Of a stretch of DNA of 64,000 nucleotides, positions 1 through 7,787 are shown piece after piece (position 1 is the first letter of the stretch; the number at the start of each line of letters is the position of its first letter). The stretch is taken from the NCBI RefSeq assembly GCF_003172955.1, contig NZ_QGKR01000195.1, positions 1-64,000 on the forward strand. Reading direction: 5' to 3'. The position numbers and the translations under genes were made by a program. The notes beneath the pieces are model-generated. The model did not search any database. It was not told the DNA's origin and worked only from the letters and a program-made list of their open reading frames with translations. Source of the stretch: Micromonospora acroterricola (GTDB taxonomy: Bacteria > Actinomycetota > Actinomycetes > Mycobacteriales > Micromonosporaceae).

Positions 1-470
1 CGGTTGAGCCAGATCATGATCTCCATCTGGTTGACGCCGTCGGTCTTCGGCGTCGGGTCCAGCCAGATGTCGTACGAGGCGTTGTAGGTCGCGCCACTGA
101 CGTACCGGTAGTTGATGCTGCTCGTGGCGCTGCTGATCTGGCTCACCTGCATCGGCAGGTTCGTGCCGGGGGAGCAGTTGGTGTAGTGGCAACCGAAGAA
201 CACCGAGGGGTACGCCGTCGGCGCGCCGTTGGTGGGGTTGCTGCCGTTCTGGGTGGTGATCTCGAAGCCGGTGCTGGTGACGTTGATGCACTGCTGGGCA
301 GTGGTGCCCCAGCGGTTGTTCTGCACCACGTACCGGCTCTGGATGACGGTCGAGCCGTACTGCTCGCAGATCTGGGTGTCGGCGGAGGCGTTGCCGCCGA
401 AGGCCACGGCGACGAGGGAGCCGCCGAGCAGCAGGCCGGCGGCGACCAGGGCCCGAAGTGGACGTTTCAT
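1..470 (-). CDS. Secreted GH12 endoglucanase, 3' end outside window
   Basis: Cleaves beta-1,4-glucan (cellulose) outside the cell. The 156 visible residues start with a Sec signal peptide (MKRPLRALVAAGLLLGG, cleavage about residue 30 near NASA-D) and continue with the GH12 N-terminal half: CEQYG, RYVVQNNRWGT, a disulfide-type CHYTNC, then YDIWLDPTP and EIMIWLN, which closely resembles Streptomyces CelB-type enzymes. The catalytic half lies beyond base 1. The start is chosen for its AAGGAG ribosome site four bases upstream. A CebR-type palindrome lies 55 bases upstream, so induction by cello-oligosaccharides is likely. It is divergent from the flavin monooxygenase. Confidence 0.93.
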   Translation of the reverse strand, partial: MKRPLRALVAAGLLLGGSLVAVAFGGNASADTQICEQYGSTVIQSRYVVQNNRWGTTAQQCINVTSTGFEITTQNGSNPTNGAPTAYPSVFFGCHYTNCSPGTNLPMQVSQISSATSSINYRYVSGATYNASYDIWLDPTPKTDGVNQMEIMIWLN

Positions 471-524
471 GACGCTCCTTGACTGCGGCGCGTGCCCGGG
501 CGCCGGACGGGGTCGGGGCAGATG

Positions 525-538
525 CGGGAGCGCTCCCA
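525..538. promoter_or_regulatory. CebR-type operator upstream of the GH12 cellulase
   Basis: The 14-mer CGGGAGCGCTCCCA differs by one base from the known Streptomyces CebR operator TGGGAGCGCTCCCA, and its core GGGAGCGCTCCC is a perfect palindrome. CebR is a LacI-family repressor released by cello-oligosaccharides. On the minus strand a possible promoter (TTGCGC, 16 bases, GTAAAT) lies just upstream, so the operator would sit at or after the transcription start and block GH12 expression. Confidence 0.8.
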
Positions 539-775
539 CGCTCAACGACACATTTACATGTCTGATACTGGAGCGCAACCGTACGCGTCAAACTGGTGAA
601 TTGTGAGGATTGCCACCGCCGCGTCGGATGGCCGTCGCCGGACGTCCAGCTAACGGCGCCCGCCCACCGACGGGCGATCGCGGGCGGTCCGATCGGGCCC
701 TGGTGTGCGTCGATAGCGCCGAGTAGCGTGTTGCCTCCAACGCGTGCCGCATCCCCTCCGGAGGCGTACACCACC

Positions 776-1882
776 ATGGGTGGCTCCCCCCTGCGCATCC
801 TCGTCGTCGGCGCGGGCATTGCCGGCCTGGCCGTGGCCCGGGCGCTGCGCCTGGCGGGCTTCCGACCGGACGTCACGGACAAGCTGCCACCGGGGGAGTC
901 CACCGAGACCGGCCTCTACCTGCCGGGCAACGCCGCCCGAGCGCTGCACCGGCTGGGCCTGCACGACCCGGTGCGCCCACTCGGGCAGGTGATCCGGCGC
1001 CAGCGCTTCTTCGACGCCGCCGGCGCGCCGCTCTGCGAGGTCGACCTCGACACCCTCTGGGCCGGCGTCGGCGAGTGCCGGGCGCTGCCCCGGGCGGACC
1101 TGCACCGGGTGCTGCTCAGCGGAGCCGGCGGCGCCGTCCGCCACGGCGCCGAGGTCCGCACCCTGGACCTGCTCCCCGGCGCCGTCGGGGTCACCTTCAC
1201 CGACGGCACCAGCACCGAGTACGACCTGGTCATCGGAGCCGACGGACCCCGCTCCTCGGTCCGGGCGCTCGCCGCCCTCGGCGGGCCACCCCGCCCCGTC
1301 GGGCAGGTGGTCTACCGGGCCGTGCTGCGCGACGGTCCCCCCGTCGCCGAGTGGACCGCCCTGCTCGGTCAGCGCTCCGGGATGCTGGTGGTGCCGATCG
1401 GCGCCGGTCGCCTGCACTGCTACGCCGACGAGGCCGGCACCGAGCCGCCCGCCGACCCGCTGGCCCGGCTGCGCGAACTCTTCGCCGACTACCGCGGCCC
1501 GGTCCCCGAGGTGCTGGCGGCGCTCGACCGGGTGCACGTCGGGATCACCGACGAGGTGGAGCTGGGCCGCTGGTACCGGGGGCGGGTGCTGCTGGTCGGC
1601 GACGCCGCGCACGCCACCGCGCCGACCCTGTCCCAGGGCGCGGCGATGGCGCTGGAGGACGCCGTCGTGCTGGCCGAGTCGCTGGGTGCCGCCGGCAGCG
1701 TGGAGGCGGCGCTGGTGGCGTACGAGAGCCGCCGCCGTCCGCGTACCCGATGGGTGCGGGACCGGACCCGGGACCGCAACCGGACCAGGGACGTGCCGCC
1801 GGCGCTGCGGGACCCGCTGCTGCGCGGACGCGGCGACCGGATCTTCGGGGAACACTACCGGCTGCTGGTGGGCCCGCTCTAG
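776..1882 (+). CDS. FAD-dependent monooxygenase (PHBH/UbiH-type)
   Basis: 368 residues. Group A flavoprotein hydroxylase fold: N-terminal dinucleotide motif VVGAGIAGLAVARAL, central DG motif near GADGPRSSVR, and C-terminal FAD ribityl motif GRVLLVGDAAHATAP. Such enzymes use NAD(P)H and O2 to hydroxylate aromatic or polyketide-like substrates; the substrate here is unknown. The ATG at 776 is chosen because GGAGG precedes it by 11 bases and the next residues open the Rossmann beta strand; an upstream in-frame start would add 60 unrelated residues. The C-terminal tail is rich in Arg-Asp/Arg-Thr repeats. It stands alone, divergent from GH12. Confidence 0.88.
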   Translation: MGGSPLRILVVGAGIAGLAVARALRLAGFRPDVTDKLPPGESTETGLYLPGNAARALHRLGLHDPVRPLGQVIRRQRFFDAAGAPLCEVDLDTLWAGVGECRALPRADLHRVLLSGAGGAVRHGAEVRTLDLLPGAVGVTFTDGTSTEYDLVIGADGPRSSVRALAALGGPPRPVGQVVYRAVLRDGPPVAEWTALLGQRSGMLVVPIGAGRLHCYADEAGTEPPADPLARLRELFADYRGPVPEVLAALDRVHVGITDEVELGRWYRGRVLLVGDAAHATAPTLSQGAAMALEDAVVLAESLGAAGSVEAALVAYESRRRPRTRWVRDRTRDRNRTRDVPPALRDPLLRGRGDRIFGEHYRLLVGPL

Positions 1883-2001
1883 ATCGTGTCCCGACACCCC
1901 ACGCGGGACTGCGACCTGCCGGGGACTATCCTCCTTGCGGATGACGGCCCGCAGATAACCAGCGTGTGCCGAGCGGGACAACCGAGAACCGGAGGCCACT
2001 C

Positions 2002-3762
2002 GTGACCACCGTCGCACCCAAGCCGGTCGTGACCCGGCCCTGGCCGGTCCGCGAGCCGGTCAAGGGGTCGGCCATCGCGCGGCTGCTGCGTACCACGGAC
2101 GCGAAGCAGATCGGGATCATGTACATGGTCACCGCGTTCGTGTTCTTCATGATCGGTGGCCTGATGGCCCTGATCATGCGGGCTGAGCTGGCCCGGCCCG
2201 GGCTGCAGTTCCTGTCGCCCGAGCAGTACAACCAGCTCTTCACGATGCACGGCACGATCATGTTGCTGTTCTTCGCGACGCCGATCGTGTTCGCCTTCGC
2301 GAACTACATCGTGCCGATCCAGATCGGCGCGCCCGACGTCTCCTTCCCCCGGCTTAACAGCTTCGCCTACTGGCTGTACCTGTTCGGCGGCACGATGGCG
2401 ACCGCCGGCTTCATCACCCCGGGTGGCGCCGCCGACTTCGGCTGGTTCGCGTACGCGCCGCTGAGCAGCGTCGAGCACTCGCCCGGCGTCGGCGCCAACA
2501 TGTGGATCATGGGTCTGGCCATCTCCGGCCTGGGCACCATCCTCGGCGCGGTCAACATGATCACCACGGTGCTGACGCTCCGCGCGCCCGGCATGACCAT
2601 GTTCCGGATGCCGATCTTCACCTGGAACATCCTGGTCACCAGCCTGCTGGTCATCCTGGTCTTCCCGCTGCTGGCCGCCGCGCTGTTCGCTCTCGCCGCG
2701 GACCGCATCCTCGGCGCGCACGTGTACGACCCGGCAACCGGCGGGCCGATGCTCTGGCAGCACCTCTTCTGGTTCTTCGGGCACCCCGAGGTGTACATCG
2801 TCGCGCTGCCGTTCTTCGGCATCATCAGCGAGGTCATCCCGGTCTTCTCCCGCAAGCCGATCTTCGGTTACAAGGGTCTGGTCGCCGCGACCGTCGCGAT
2901 CGCCGCGCTCTCCATGAGCGTCTGGGCGCACCACATGTTCGCCACCGGCCAGGTGCTGCTGCCGTTCTTCAGCTTCCTGAGCTACCTGATCGCCGTGCCG
3001 ACCGGTATGAAGTTCTTCAACTGGATCGGCACCATGTGGCGGGGCCAGATCAGCTTCGAGACGCCCATGCTCTGGGCGATCGGCTTCCTGGTGACCTTCC
3101 TCTTCGGTGGTCTCACCGGTGTGCTGCTCGCCAGCCCGCCGCTCGACTTCCACGTGTCCGACTCGTACTTCGTGGTGGCGCACTTCCACTACGTGCTCTT
3201 CGGCACCATCGTGTTCGCGGTCTTCGCGGGCATCTACTTCTGGTTCCCGAAGATGTTCGGCCGGATGCTCGACGAGCGCCTGGGCAAGGTGCACTTCTGG
3301 CTCACCATGATCGGCTTCCACACCACGTTCCTGGTGCAGCACTGGCTTGGCAACGAGGGCATGCCCCGCCGGTACGCCGACTACCTGCCCAGCGACGGCT
3401 TCACCACGCTGAACATGATCTCCACGATCGGCGCGTTCATCACCGGTATCTCCACGCTGCCGTTCATCTACAACTGCTGGAAGTCGTACAAGACCGGCCC
3501 GGTGGTCGAGGTGAACGACCCCTGGGGTCACGGCAACTCCCTGGAGTGGGCGACGAGCAGCCCGCCCCCGCTGCGCAACTTCGACCGGATGCCCCGGATC
3601 CGCTCCGAGCGGCCGGCGTTCGACGCGAAGTTCCCGGAGCTGGCCGCCGGTGGACAGAGCCTGGCCGGCCCGCCGGAGGGTGGCGCCAAGCCGCTCACCA
3701 GCGAGTCGGACGGCGGTGCCAGCTACCGCGAGGACACCCCCGGCGGAGTCGAGAGGAACTGA
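2002..3762 (+). CDS. ctaD: Cytochrome c oxidase subunit I (aa3-type)
   Basis: 586 residues, full length. Catalytic membrane subunit of the terminal oxidase: 12 hydrophobic segments, haem and copper ligands in [10 protein letters not shown] (His and the cross-linked Tyr), the HH pair in WAHHMF, and [11 protein letters not shown] near the C-terminal haem ligands. It works with CtaC/CtaE and the bc1 complex, none of which is encoded here; a solitary ctaD is usual in actinobacteria. The GTG at 2002 is preferred over a GTG at 1966 because GGAGG lies six bases before it. The gene ends at a strong hairpin. Confidence 0.97.
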   Translation: MTTVAPKPVVTRPWPVREPVKGSAIARLLRTTDAKQIGIMYMVTAFVFFMIGGLMALIMRAELARPGLQFLSPEQYNQLFTMHGTIMLLFFATPIVFAFANYIVPIQIGAPDVSFPRLNSFAYWLYLFGGTMATAGFITPGGAADFGWFAYAPLSSVEHSPGVGANMWIMGLAISGLGTILGAVNMITTVLTLRAPGMTMFRMPIFTWNILVTSLLVILVFPLLAAALFALAADRILGAHVYDPATGGPMLWQHLFWFFGHPEVYIVALPFFGIISEVIPVFSRKPIFGYKGLVAATVAIAALSMSVWAHHMFATGQVLLPFFSFLSYLIAVPTGMKFFNWIGTMWRGQISFETPMLWAIGFLVTFLFGGLTGVLLASPPLDFHVSDSYFVVAHFHYVLFGTIVFAVFAGIYFWFPKMFGRMLDERLGKVHFWLTMIGFHTTFLVQHWLGNEGMPRRYADYLPSDGFTTLNMISTIGAFITGISTLPFIYNCWKSYKTGPVVEVNDPWGHGNSLEWATSSPPPLRNFDRMPRIRSERPAFDAKFPELAAGGQSLAGPPEGGAKPLTSESDGGASYREDTPGGVERN

Positions 3763-3782
3763 TCCTCAGCCCCTGAACCGTA

Positions 3783-3825
3783 CGACGGGCGCCGCTACCG
3801 GGACCACCGGGAGCGGCGCCCGTCG
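3783..3825 (+). terminator. Terminator hairpin of ctaD
   Basis: Perfect 14-bp inverted repeat (CGACGGGCGCCGCT at 3783-3796 with its complement at 3812-3825), 15-base loop, starting 20 bases after the ctaD stop codon. There is no U tract, as is usual for actinobacterial terminators. Confidence 0.75.
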
Positions 3826-3898
3826 CCATGTCCGGCCACCAGTACGTGGCCCGCTGATCCCCTCGTGGCCGGCCCCCGGTTCCAGGCCGCCTAGATAC

Positions 3899-4062
3899 AC
3901 GGCCTGCTCGGCCTGCTCGGTGTGCTCGTGTGCTCCGTCTGCTCGGTCCTGCTCGGCCTGCTCGGCCTTTTCGGTCCTGCTCGGCCTGCTCGGCCTGCTC
4001 GGTCTTTTCGGTCCCGCTCGGTCAGCTCGGTCTTTTCGGTCCCGCTCCGGTGGTTCGGTCCG
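3899..4062. repeat. A-less tandem array of CTGCTCGGC/TTTTCGGTC units
   Basis: About 160 bases of degenerate 9-base units (CGGCCTGCT, CGGTCCTGCT, CGGTCTTTT). The plus strand has no adenine from about 3900 to 4023 and one A up to about 4064, so it is strongly strand-asymmetric. It lies between convergent genes and I see no credible coding frame. Any reading frame gives only low-complexity Ser/Cys/Leu or Arg repeats. Confidence 0.8.
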
Positions 4063-4188
4063 CTAGTCAGTTCGACCCCGCGTGGTTCGATTCGGTTCGG
4101 TTGATCCGCTCATGCGGCTCGGTCTGTGCGGCCGGTCCGCTCGCTCGGCCCGGACTCTTACTGGCCGTTCCCGGGGCCACCTGTCCTG

Positions 4189-4240
4189 AAGAGCGCGATA
4201 CCTGTGAGGCATAAATATGCCTCACAGGTATCGCGCTCTT
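4189..4240. repeat. Perfect 25-bp-arm AT-rich palindrome
   Basis: Left arm 4189-4213 and right arm 4216-4240 are exact complements (AAGAGCGCGATACCTGTGAG and so on), separated by AA. It is followed by TT, giving CTCTTTT on the plus strand. It is AT-richer than its surroundings. It could be a bidirectional terminator between ctaD and the minus-strand MFS gene or a dispersed palindromic element; the sequence alone does not decide. Confidence 0.85.
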
Positions 4241-4249
4241 TTGCGAGAT

Positions 4250-4425
4250 GTGCTGCCGGGCCGCTGCGCTGCAGGGCTGCCGGGCCGCTGCGTTGGGGGG
4301 CTGCCGGGCCGCTGCGTTGCGGGGCTGCCGGGCTGCTGGGCCGCTGGTCCATTGCGCTCCGGGCCGCTGCGCTGCTGGGCCGCTGGGCCGCTGGGCCGCT
4401 GCGCTGCTGGGCTGCTGGGCCGCTA
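4250..4425. repeat. Tandem array of GCTGCCGGGCCGCTGCG-like units
   Basis: About 175 bases of 9-18 base units (GCTGCCGGGCCGCTGCG, CTGGGCCGCTGGGCCG), almost A-free on the plus strand. It differs in sequence from the array at 3899-4062 but shares its base skew. The two arrays flank the palindrome. No gene is supported here. Confidence 0.78.
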
Positions 4426-4563
4426 AGCGGCCGGCCACCATCTCGGTGCGGTCGCCATGAACAGCAGCGGGTCCGGCGTTGGCGGGCGGCAGTGCGCGGC
4501 AGGGGCGCGGCTCACCGTCGCCCTGGTTTGGGTGGTCAGCCGAGGACAGGGGGCGTGCCGGTC

Positions 4564-5814
4564 TCAGGGGGCGACGGGCGTGAGGTCCGCCTCGACGGGC
4601 GGCGGCAGGGCGGCCGCGTCGGCGTTGCGGCGGCGGCGCAGCTCGATCGGGAGCACCACCAGGGTGACCAGCGCGCCTAACGCACCGGTCACCACGAAGC
4701 CCCAGAGCGGCGCGCTGGCGTCGATCACCGCGCCGGCGAGCGGCGCGCCGACCGCGATGCCGACGGTGACGGCGGACCCGTGCAGGCCCATCGCCTCACC
4801 GCGGACCTCGGCCGGGGCCAGTCGGCTCACCGCGTCGGAGGAGGCCGCGATGGTCGGCGCGCAGAGCGCACCGGCCGGGATCAGCGCCAGGCACAGCAGC
4901 CACCAGTGCCCGCCGCCCAGCCCGACCGGGATGGTGCAGAGGCCGAGCGCCGCGGTCAGCACCAGCGGGGACAGCGAGCGGTGCACGGCGCCGTAGGCGA
5001 AGCCACCGACCAGCGAGGCGACCGCCCAGCCGGCCAGCACCGCGCCGGTCCAGCCGACCTCGCCGCTTTCCCGCAGTACGGCGACCACCGCGACGTCCGT
5101 GCCGCCCAGGACGAGGGTGGCGGCGGCGCTGACCGCCAGCACGGCGAGCAGCCGGGGGGTCAGCCACTCCCGGCGGGGCACCCGACGTCGGGGGCCGACG
5201 GGCTCGGTAGCGCCGCGGATCGGCGGGTTGAGCAGCCACAGGGCGATCCCGGCGGCGACGATGCCGGCGCCGACCAGGTACAGGGTGGTCCGCGCGGAGA
5301 TCGCGGTGACCAGGGCCACCGCCAGCGCCGGGCCGATCATGAAGGACAGCTCGACCGACATGGAGTCCAGCGCGTACGCCGGCCGGCGCCGGTCCTCCGG
5401 GACCAGCGCGGCGATCGACTGCCGGACCACCGAGAAGATGGGCAGGGCGAGCGAGCCGGCCACGAAGGCGGCCGGCAGCAGCAGCGGGTACGGCAGCGAG
5501 GGCGCGGTGGCCCAGAACACCGCCTCGACGATGCCGGTGAGCACCAGGACCGGGCGTAGGCCCCGCCGGTCCACCAGCCGGCCGAGCAGCGGGCCGCCGA
5601 TCGCCGCGCCCACCGTGATGGCCGCGCCGACCAGGCCGGCCGCCCCGTAGCCCCGATCGAGGTCGAGCACCACGTGGAAGGTCAGCGTCACCCCGGTCGC
5701 GGTGAGCGGAATGCGGGCGAGGACGGCTACCAGCAGCAGCGACCGCAGGCCGGGTAGCGCGAGCGCTTCCCGGTAAGGCTTCATGTTCACGTCGGTCCGT
5801 ACCTCCGGCGACAT
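4564..5814 (-). CDS. MFS transporter (drug-efflux type)
   Basis: Up to 416 residues with about 12 hydrophobic helices and the loop 2-3 MFS signature GRLVDRRGLRP. The hydrophilic central loop RRRVPRREW separates the two six-helix bundles. Family members are proton antiporters in the cytoplasmic membrane; the substrate cannot be told. The start is uncertain: the ATG at 5814 has no clear ribosome site, while a GTG ten codons downstream follows GGAGG by 11 bases and would give about 406 residues beginning VNMKPYREAL. It is convergent with ctaD across the repeat region. Confidence 0.85.
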   Translation of the reverse strand: MSPEVRTDVNMKPYREALALPGLRSLLLVAVLARIPLTATGVTLTFHVVLDLDRGYGAAGLVGAAITVGAAIGGPLLGRLVDRRGLRPVLVLTGIVEAVFWATAPSLPYPLLLPAAFVAGSLALPIFSVVRQSIAALVPEDRRRPAYALDSMSVELSFMIGPALAVALVTAISARTTLYLVGAGIVAAGIALWLLNPPIRGATEPVGPRRRVPRREWLTPRLLAVLAVSAAATLVLGGTDVAVVAVLRESGEVGWTGAVLAGWAVASLVGGFAYGAVHRSLSPLVLTAALGLCTIPVGLGGGHWWLLCLALIPAGALCAPTIAASSDAVSRLAPAEVRGEAMGLHGSAVTVGIAVGAPLAGAVIDASAPLWGFVVTGALGALVTLVVLPIELRRRRNADAAALPPPVEADLTPVAP

Positions 5815-5854
5815 CCTCGACCGGCGGCGGCCCGAAGGCCAACCAATTACCGCC

Positions 5855-6436
5855 TCATGCGGCCCTGATCACAGGTTGACCGTGCAGGGTCACCCCGGCG
5901 CCGTCCAGCGCCCGCAGCGCAACGTCGGTGGTCGCCGGAGCGACCGCGGCGGTCAGGTCGAGCAGCACGGTGGTGGCGAAGCCCTCCCGGGCGGCGTCCA
6001 GCGCGGTCGCCCGGACGCAGTGGTCGGTGGCGATGCCGACCACGTCGACCCGGTCCACGTCGTGCCGGCGCAGCCAGTCGGCCAGGCACTCACCGTCGTC
6101 GGCGTGCCCCTCGAACCCGGAGTACGCCGCCGCGTGCTCGCCCTTGTGGAAGATCGCCTCCACGCGCCCGGTGTCCAGATCGGGGTGGAACTCCGACCCG
6201 CTGGTGCCGACCACGCAGTGCCGGGGCCAGGACTCCACGAAGTCCGGCGGATCGCCGAAGTGCGCGCCCGGGTCGATGTGGTAGTCCTTGGTGGCGACCA
6301 CGTGCGCCCACCGGTCCGGCTCGGCGGCGAGCAGTCGGGAGATACCGGCGGCCACCCCGGCGCCACCCCCGACGGCCAGCGAACCGCCCTCGCAGAAGTC
6401 GTTCTGCACGTCCACGATGATCAGCGCGTTGCGCAT
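5855..6436 (-). CDS. pncA: Nicotinamidase (isochorismatase-like hydrolase)
   Basis: 193 residues, the usual length. Deamidates nicotinamide to nicotinate for NAD salvage; homologues also activate pyrazinamide. The catalytic triad is visible as D9 (VDVQNDF), K98 (FHKGE) and C140 (ATDHCVRATA). The metal site is D51, H53, H59 and H73, in the same spacing as M. tuberculosis PncA. It lies 48 bases after pncB, so the two consecutive steps nicotinamide to nicotinate to NaMN are probably co-transcribed. Confidence 0.95.
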   Translation of the reverse strand: MRNALIIVDVQNDFCEGGSLAVGGGAGVAAGISRLLAAEPDRWAHVVATKDYHIDPGAHFGDPPDFVESWPRHCVVGTSGSEFHPDLDTGRVEAIFHKGEHAAAYSGFEGHADDGECLADWLRRHDVDRVDVVGIATDHCVRATALDAAREGFATTVLLDLTAAVAPATTDVALRALDGAGVTLHGQPVIRAA

Positions 6437-6484
6437 CGGGCGCTCCTCTCGTCACGGTCGGGCCCCGTGCGGGCCCCGGCGGTC

Positions 6485-7771
6485 TCAGTCGGCGGGTATG
6501 ACGGTGACCGGCACGGCCGGGTCGCCGGCGGAGAGCTTCAGCCCCTCCCACGGGATGGAGATCAGGCACTCACGCAGGTGCTCCCGCGACTCGTCGAGGG
6601 TCGGCAGCGCCACCGGCTCGCCGTCGACCACGTACGAGCGCTGGAGCATCCGGTCGTTGGGCTGCCGGTCCGGCACGCCCTGCGGGACGATGACCTCCTC
6701 GGTGGCGGTGCCGGTCGGCTTGTGCCGGCGGACCGCCACCTTCCGGCCGCCGATGGTCGCCTTGTGCTCGGAGCGCTTCACCACCGGCCGTCCCTCGACC
6801 TCGACGAGCTTGTACACCAGCCCGGCGGTCGGCGCCCCGGAGCCGGTGACCACGGCCGTGCCCGCGCCGTACATGTCCACCGGCTCGGCGGCCAGCGCGG
6901 CGATCGAGTACTCGTCCAGGTCACCCGAGACGATGATCTTTGTTTCGGTCGCGCCCAGCGAGTCCAGCAGTTCCCGGGACTGCTGCGCGATCACCGCCAG
7001 GTCACCCGAGTCGATCCGCACCGCCCGCAGCTCCGGGCCGGCCACCGCGATCGCGTTGCGGATGCCCTGGCTGATGTCGTACGTGTCGACCAGCAGCGTC
7101 GTGTCCTTGCCCAGCGTGGCCACCTGCGAGGCGAACGCGGCCCGCTCGTCGTCGTGCAGCAGCGTGAACGCGTGCGCGGCCGTGCCCGCCGTGGGGATGC
7201 CGTAGCGCGCGCCGGCGGCGAGGTTGGAGGTGAACCCGAAACCGGCCAGGTACGCGGCCCGCGCCGCGGCCACCGCCGCCTCCTCGTGCGCCCGGCGGGA
7301 GCCCATCTCGATCAGCGCCCGGCCCCGCGCCGCGGTCACCATGCGGGCCGCCGCGGCCGCCACCGCGCTGTCGTGGTTGAGCACGGAGAGCGCCAGCGTC
7401 TCCAGCACCACGCACTCGGCGAAGCCGCCGGAGACGGTGAGGATCGGCGAACCGGGGAAGAACAGCTCACCCTCGGCGTACCCGTCGACGTCGCCGGTGA
7501 AGCGGTAGTCGCTGAGCCAGGCCGCCGCCGCCTCGTCGACCACCCCGGTCCGACGCAGGAAGTCGATCTCCTCGGGGTCGAACCGGAAGTCGCGGATCAG
7601 CTCGATCAGCCGGGTCGTGCCGGCGACCACGCCGTACCGCCGCCCGGTCGGCAGCCGGCGGCTGAACACCTCGAAGACGCAGCGGCGGTCGGCGGTGCCG
7701 TCCTTCAGGGCCGCGCTGACCATGGTCAGCTCGTAGTGGTCGGTCAGCAGGGCGGGGCGGAGGGTGCTCAC
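6485..7771 (-). CDS. pncB: Nicotinate phosphoribosyltransferase
   Basis: 428 residues. Makes nicotinate mononucleotide from nicotinate and PRPP with ATP hydrolysis. Typical NAPRT features are N-terminal LLTDHYELTM, the GTAAHAF segment around the phospho-accepting His, DTYDI, and the phosphate-binding VDMYGAGTAVV. The start is GTG at 7769-7771. A TAGGCT box at 7778-7783 lies exactly six bases upstream, so the mRNA is probably leaderless and pncB has its own promoter even though the LuxR-type gene ends only 16 bases away. Confidence 0.95.
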   Translation of the reverse strand: MSTLRPALLTDHYELTMVSAALKDGTADRRCVFEVFSRRLPTGRRYGVVAGTTRLIELIRDFRFDPEEIDFLRRTGVVDEAAAAWLSDYRFTGDVDGYAEGELFFPGSPILTVSGGFAECVVLETLALSVLNHDSAVAAAAARMVTAARGRALIEMGSRRAHEEAAVAAARAAYLAGFGFTSNLAAGARYGIPTAGTAAHAFTLLHDDERAAFASQVATLGKDTTLLVDTYDISQGIRNAIAVAGPELRAVRIDSGDLAVIAQQSRELLDSLGATETKIIVSGDLDEYSIAALAAEPVDMYGAGTAVVTGSGAPTAGLVYKLVEVEGRPVVKRSEHKATIGGRKVAVRRHKPTGTATEEVIVPQGVPDRQPNDRMLQRSYVVDGEPVALPTLDESREHLRECLISIPWEGLKLSAGDPAVPVTVIPAD

Positions 7772-7787
7772 GGCCCCAGCCTAAGGT

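Noticed and set aside
1879..3531. 550-residue open frame antisense to ctaD
   Set aside because: His/Glu/Asp/Arg-rich low-complexity translation, opposite a complete cytochrome oxidase gene; an artefact of high GC.
3899..4425. CRISPR-like array
   Set aside because: Units are degenerate, adjoin without unique spacers, and no cas gene is present.
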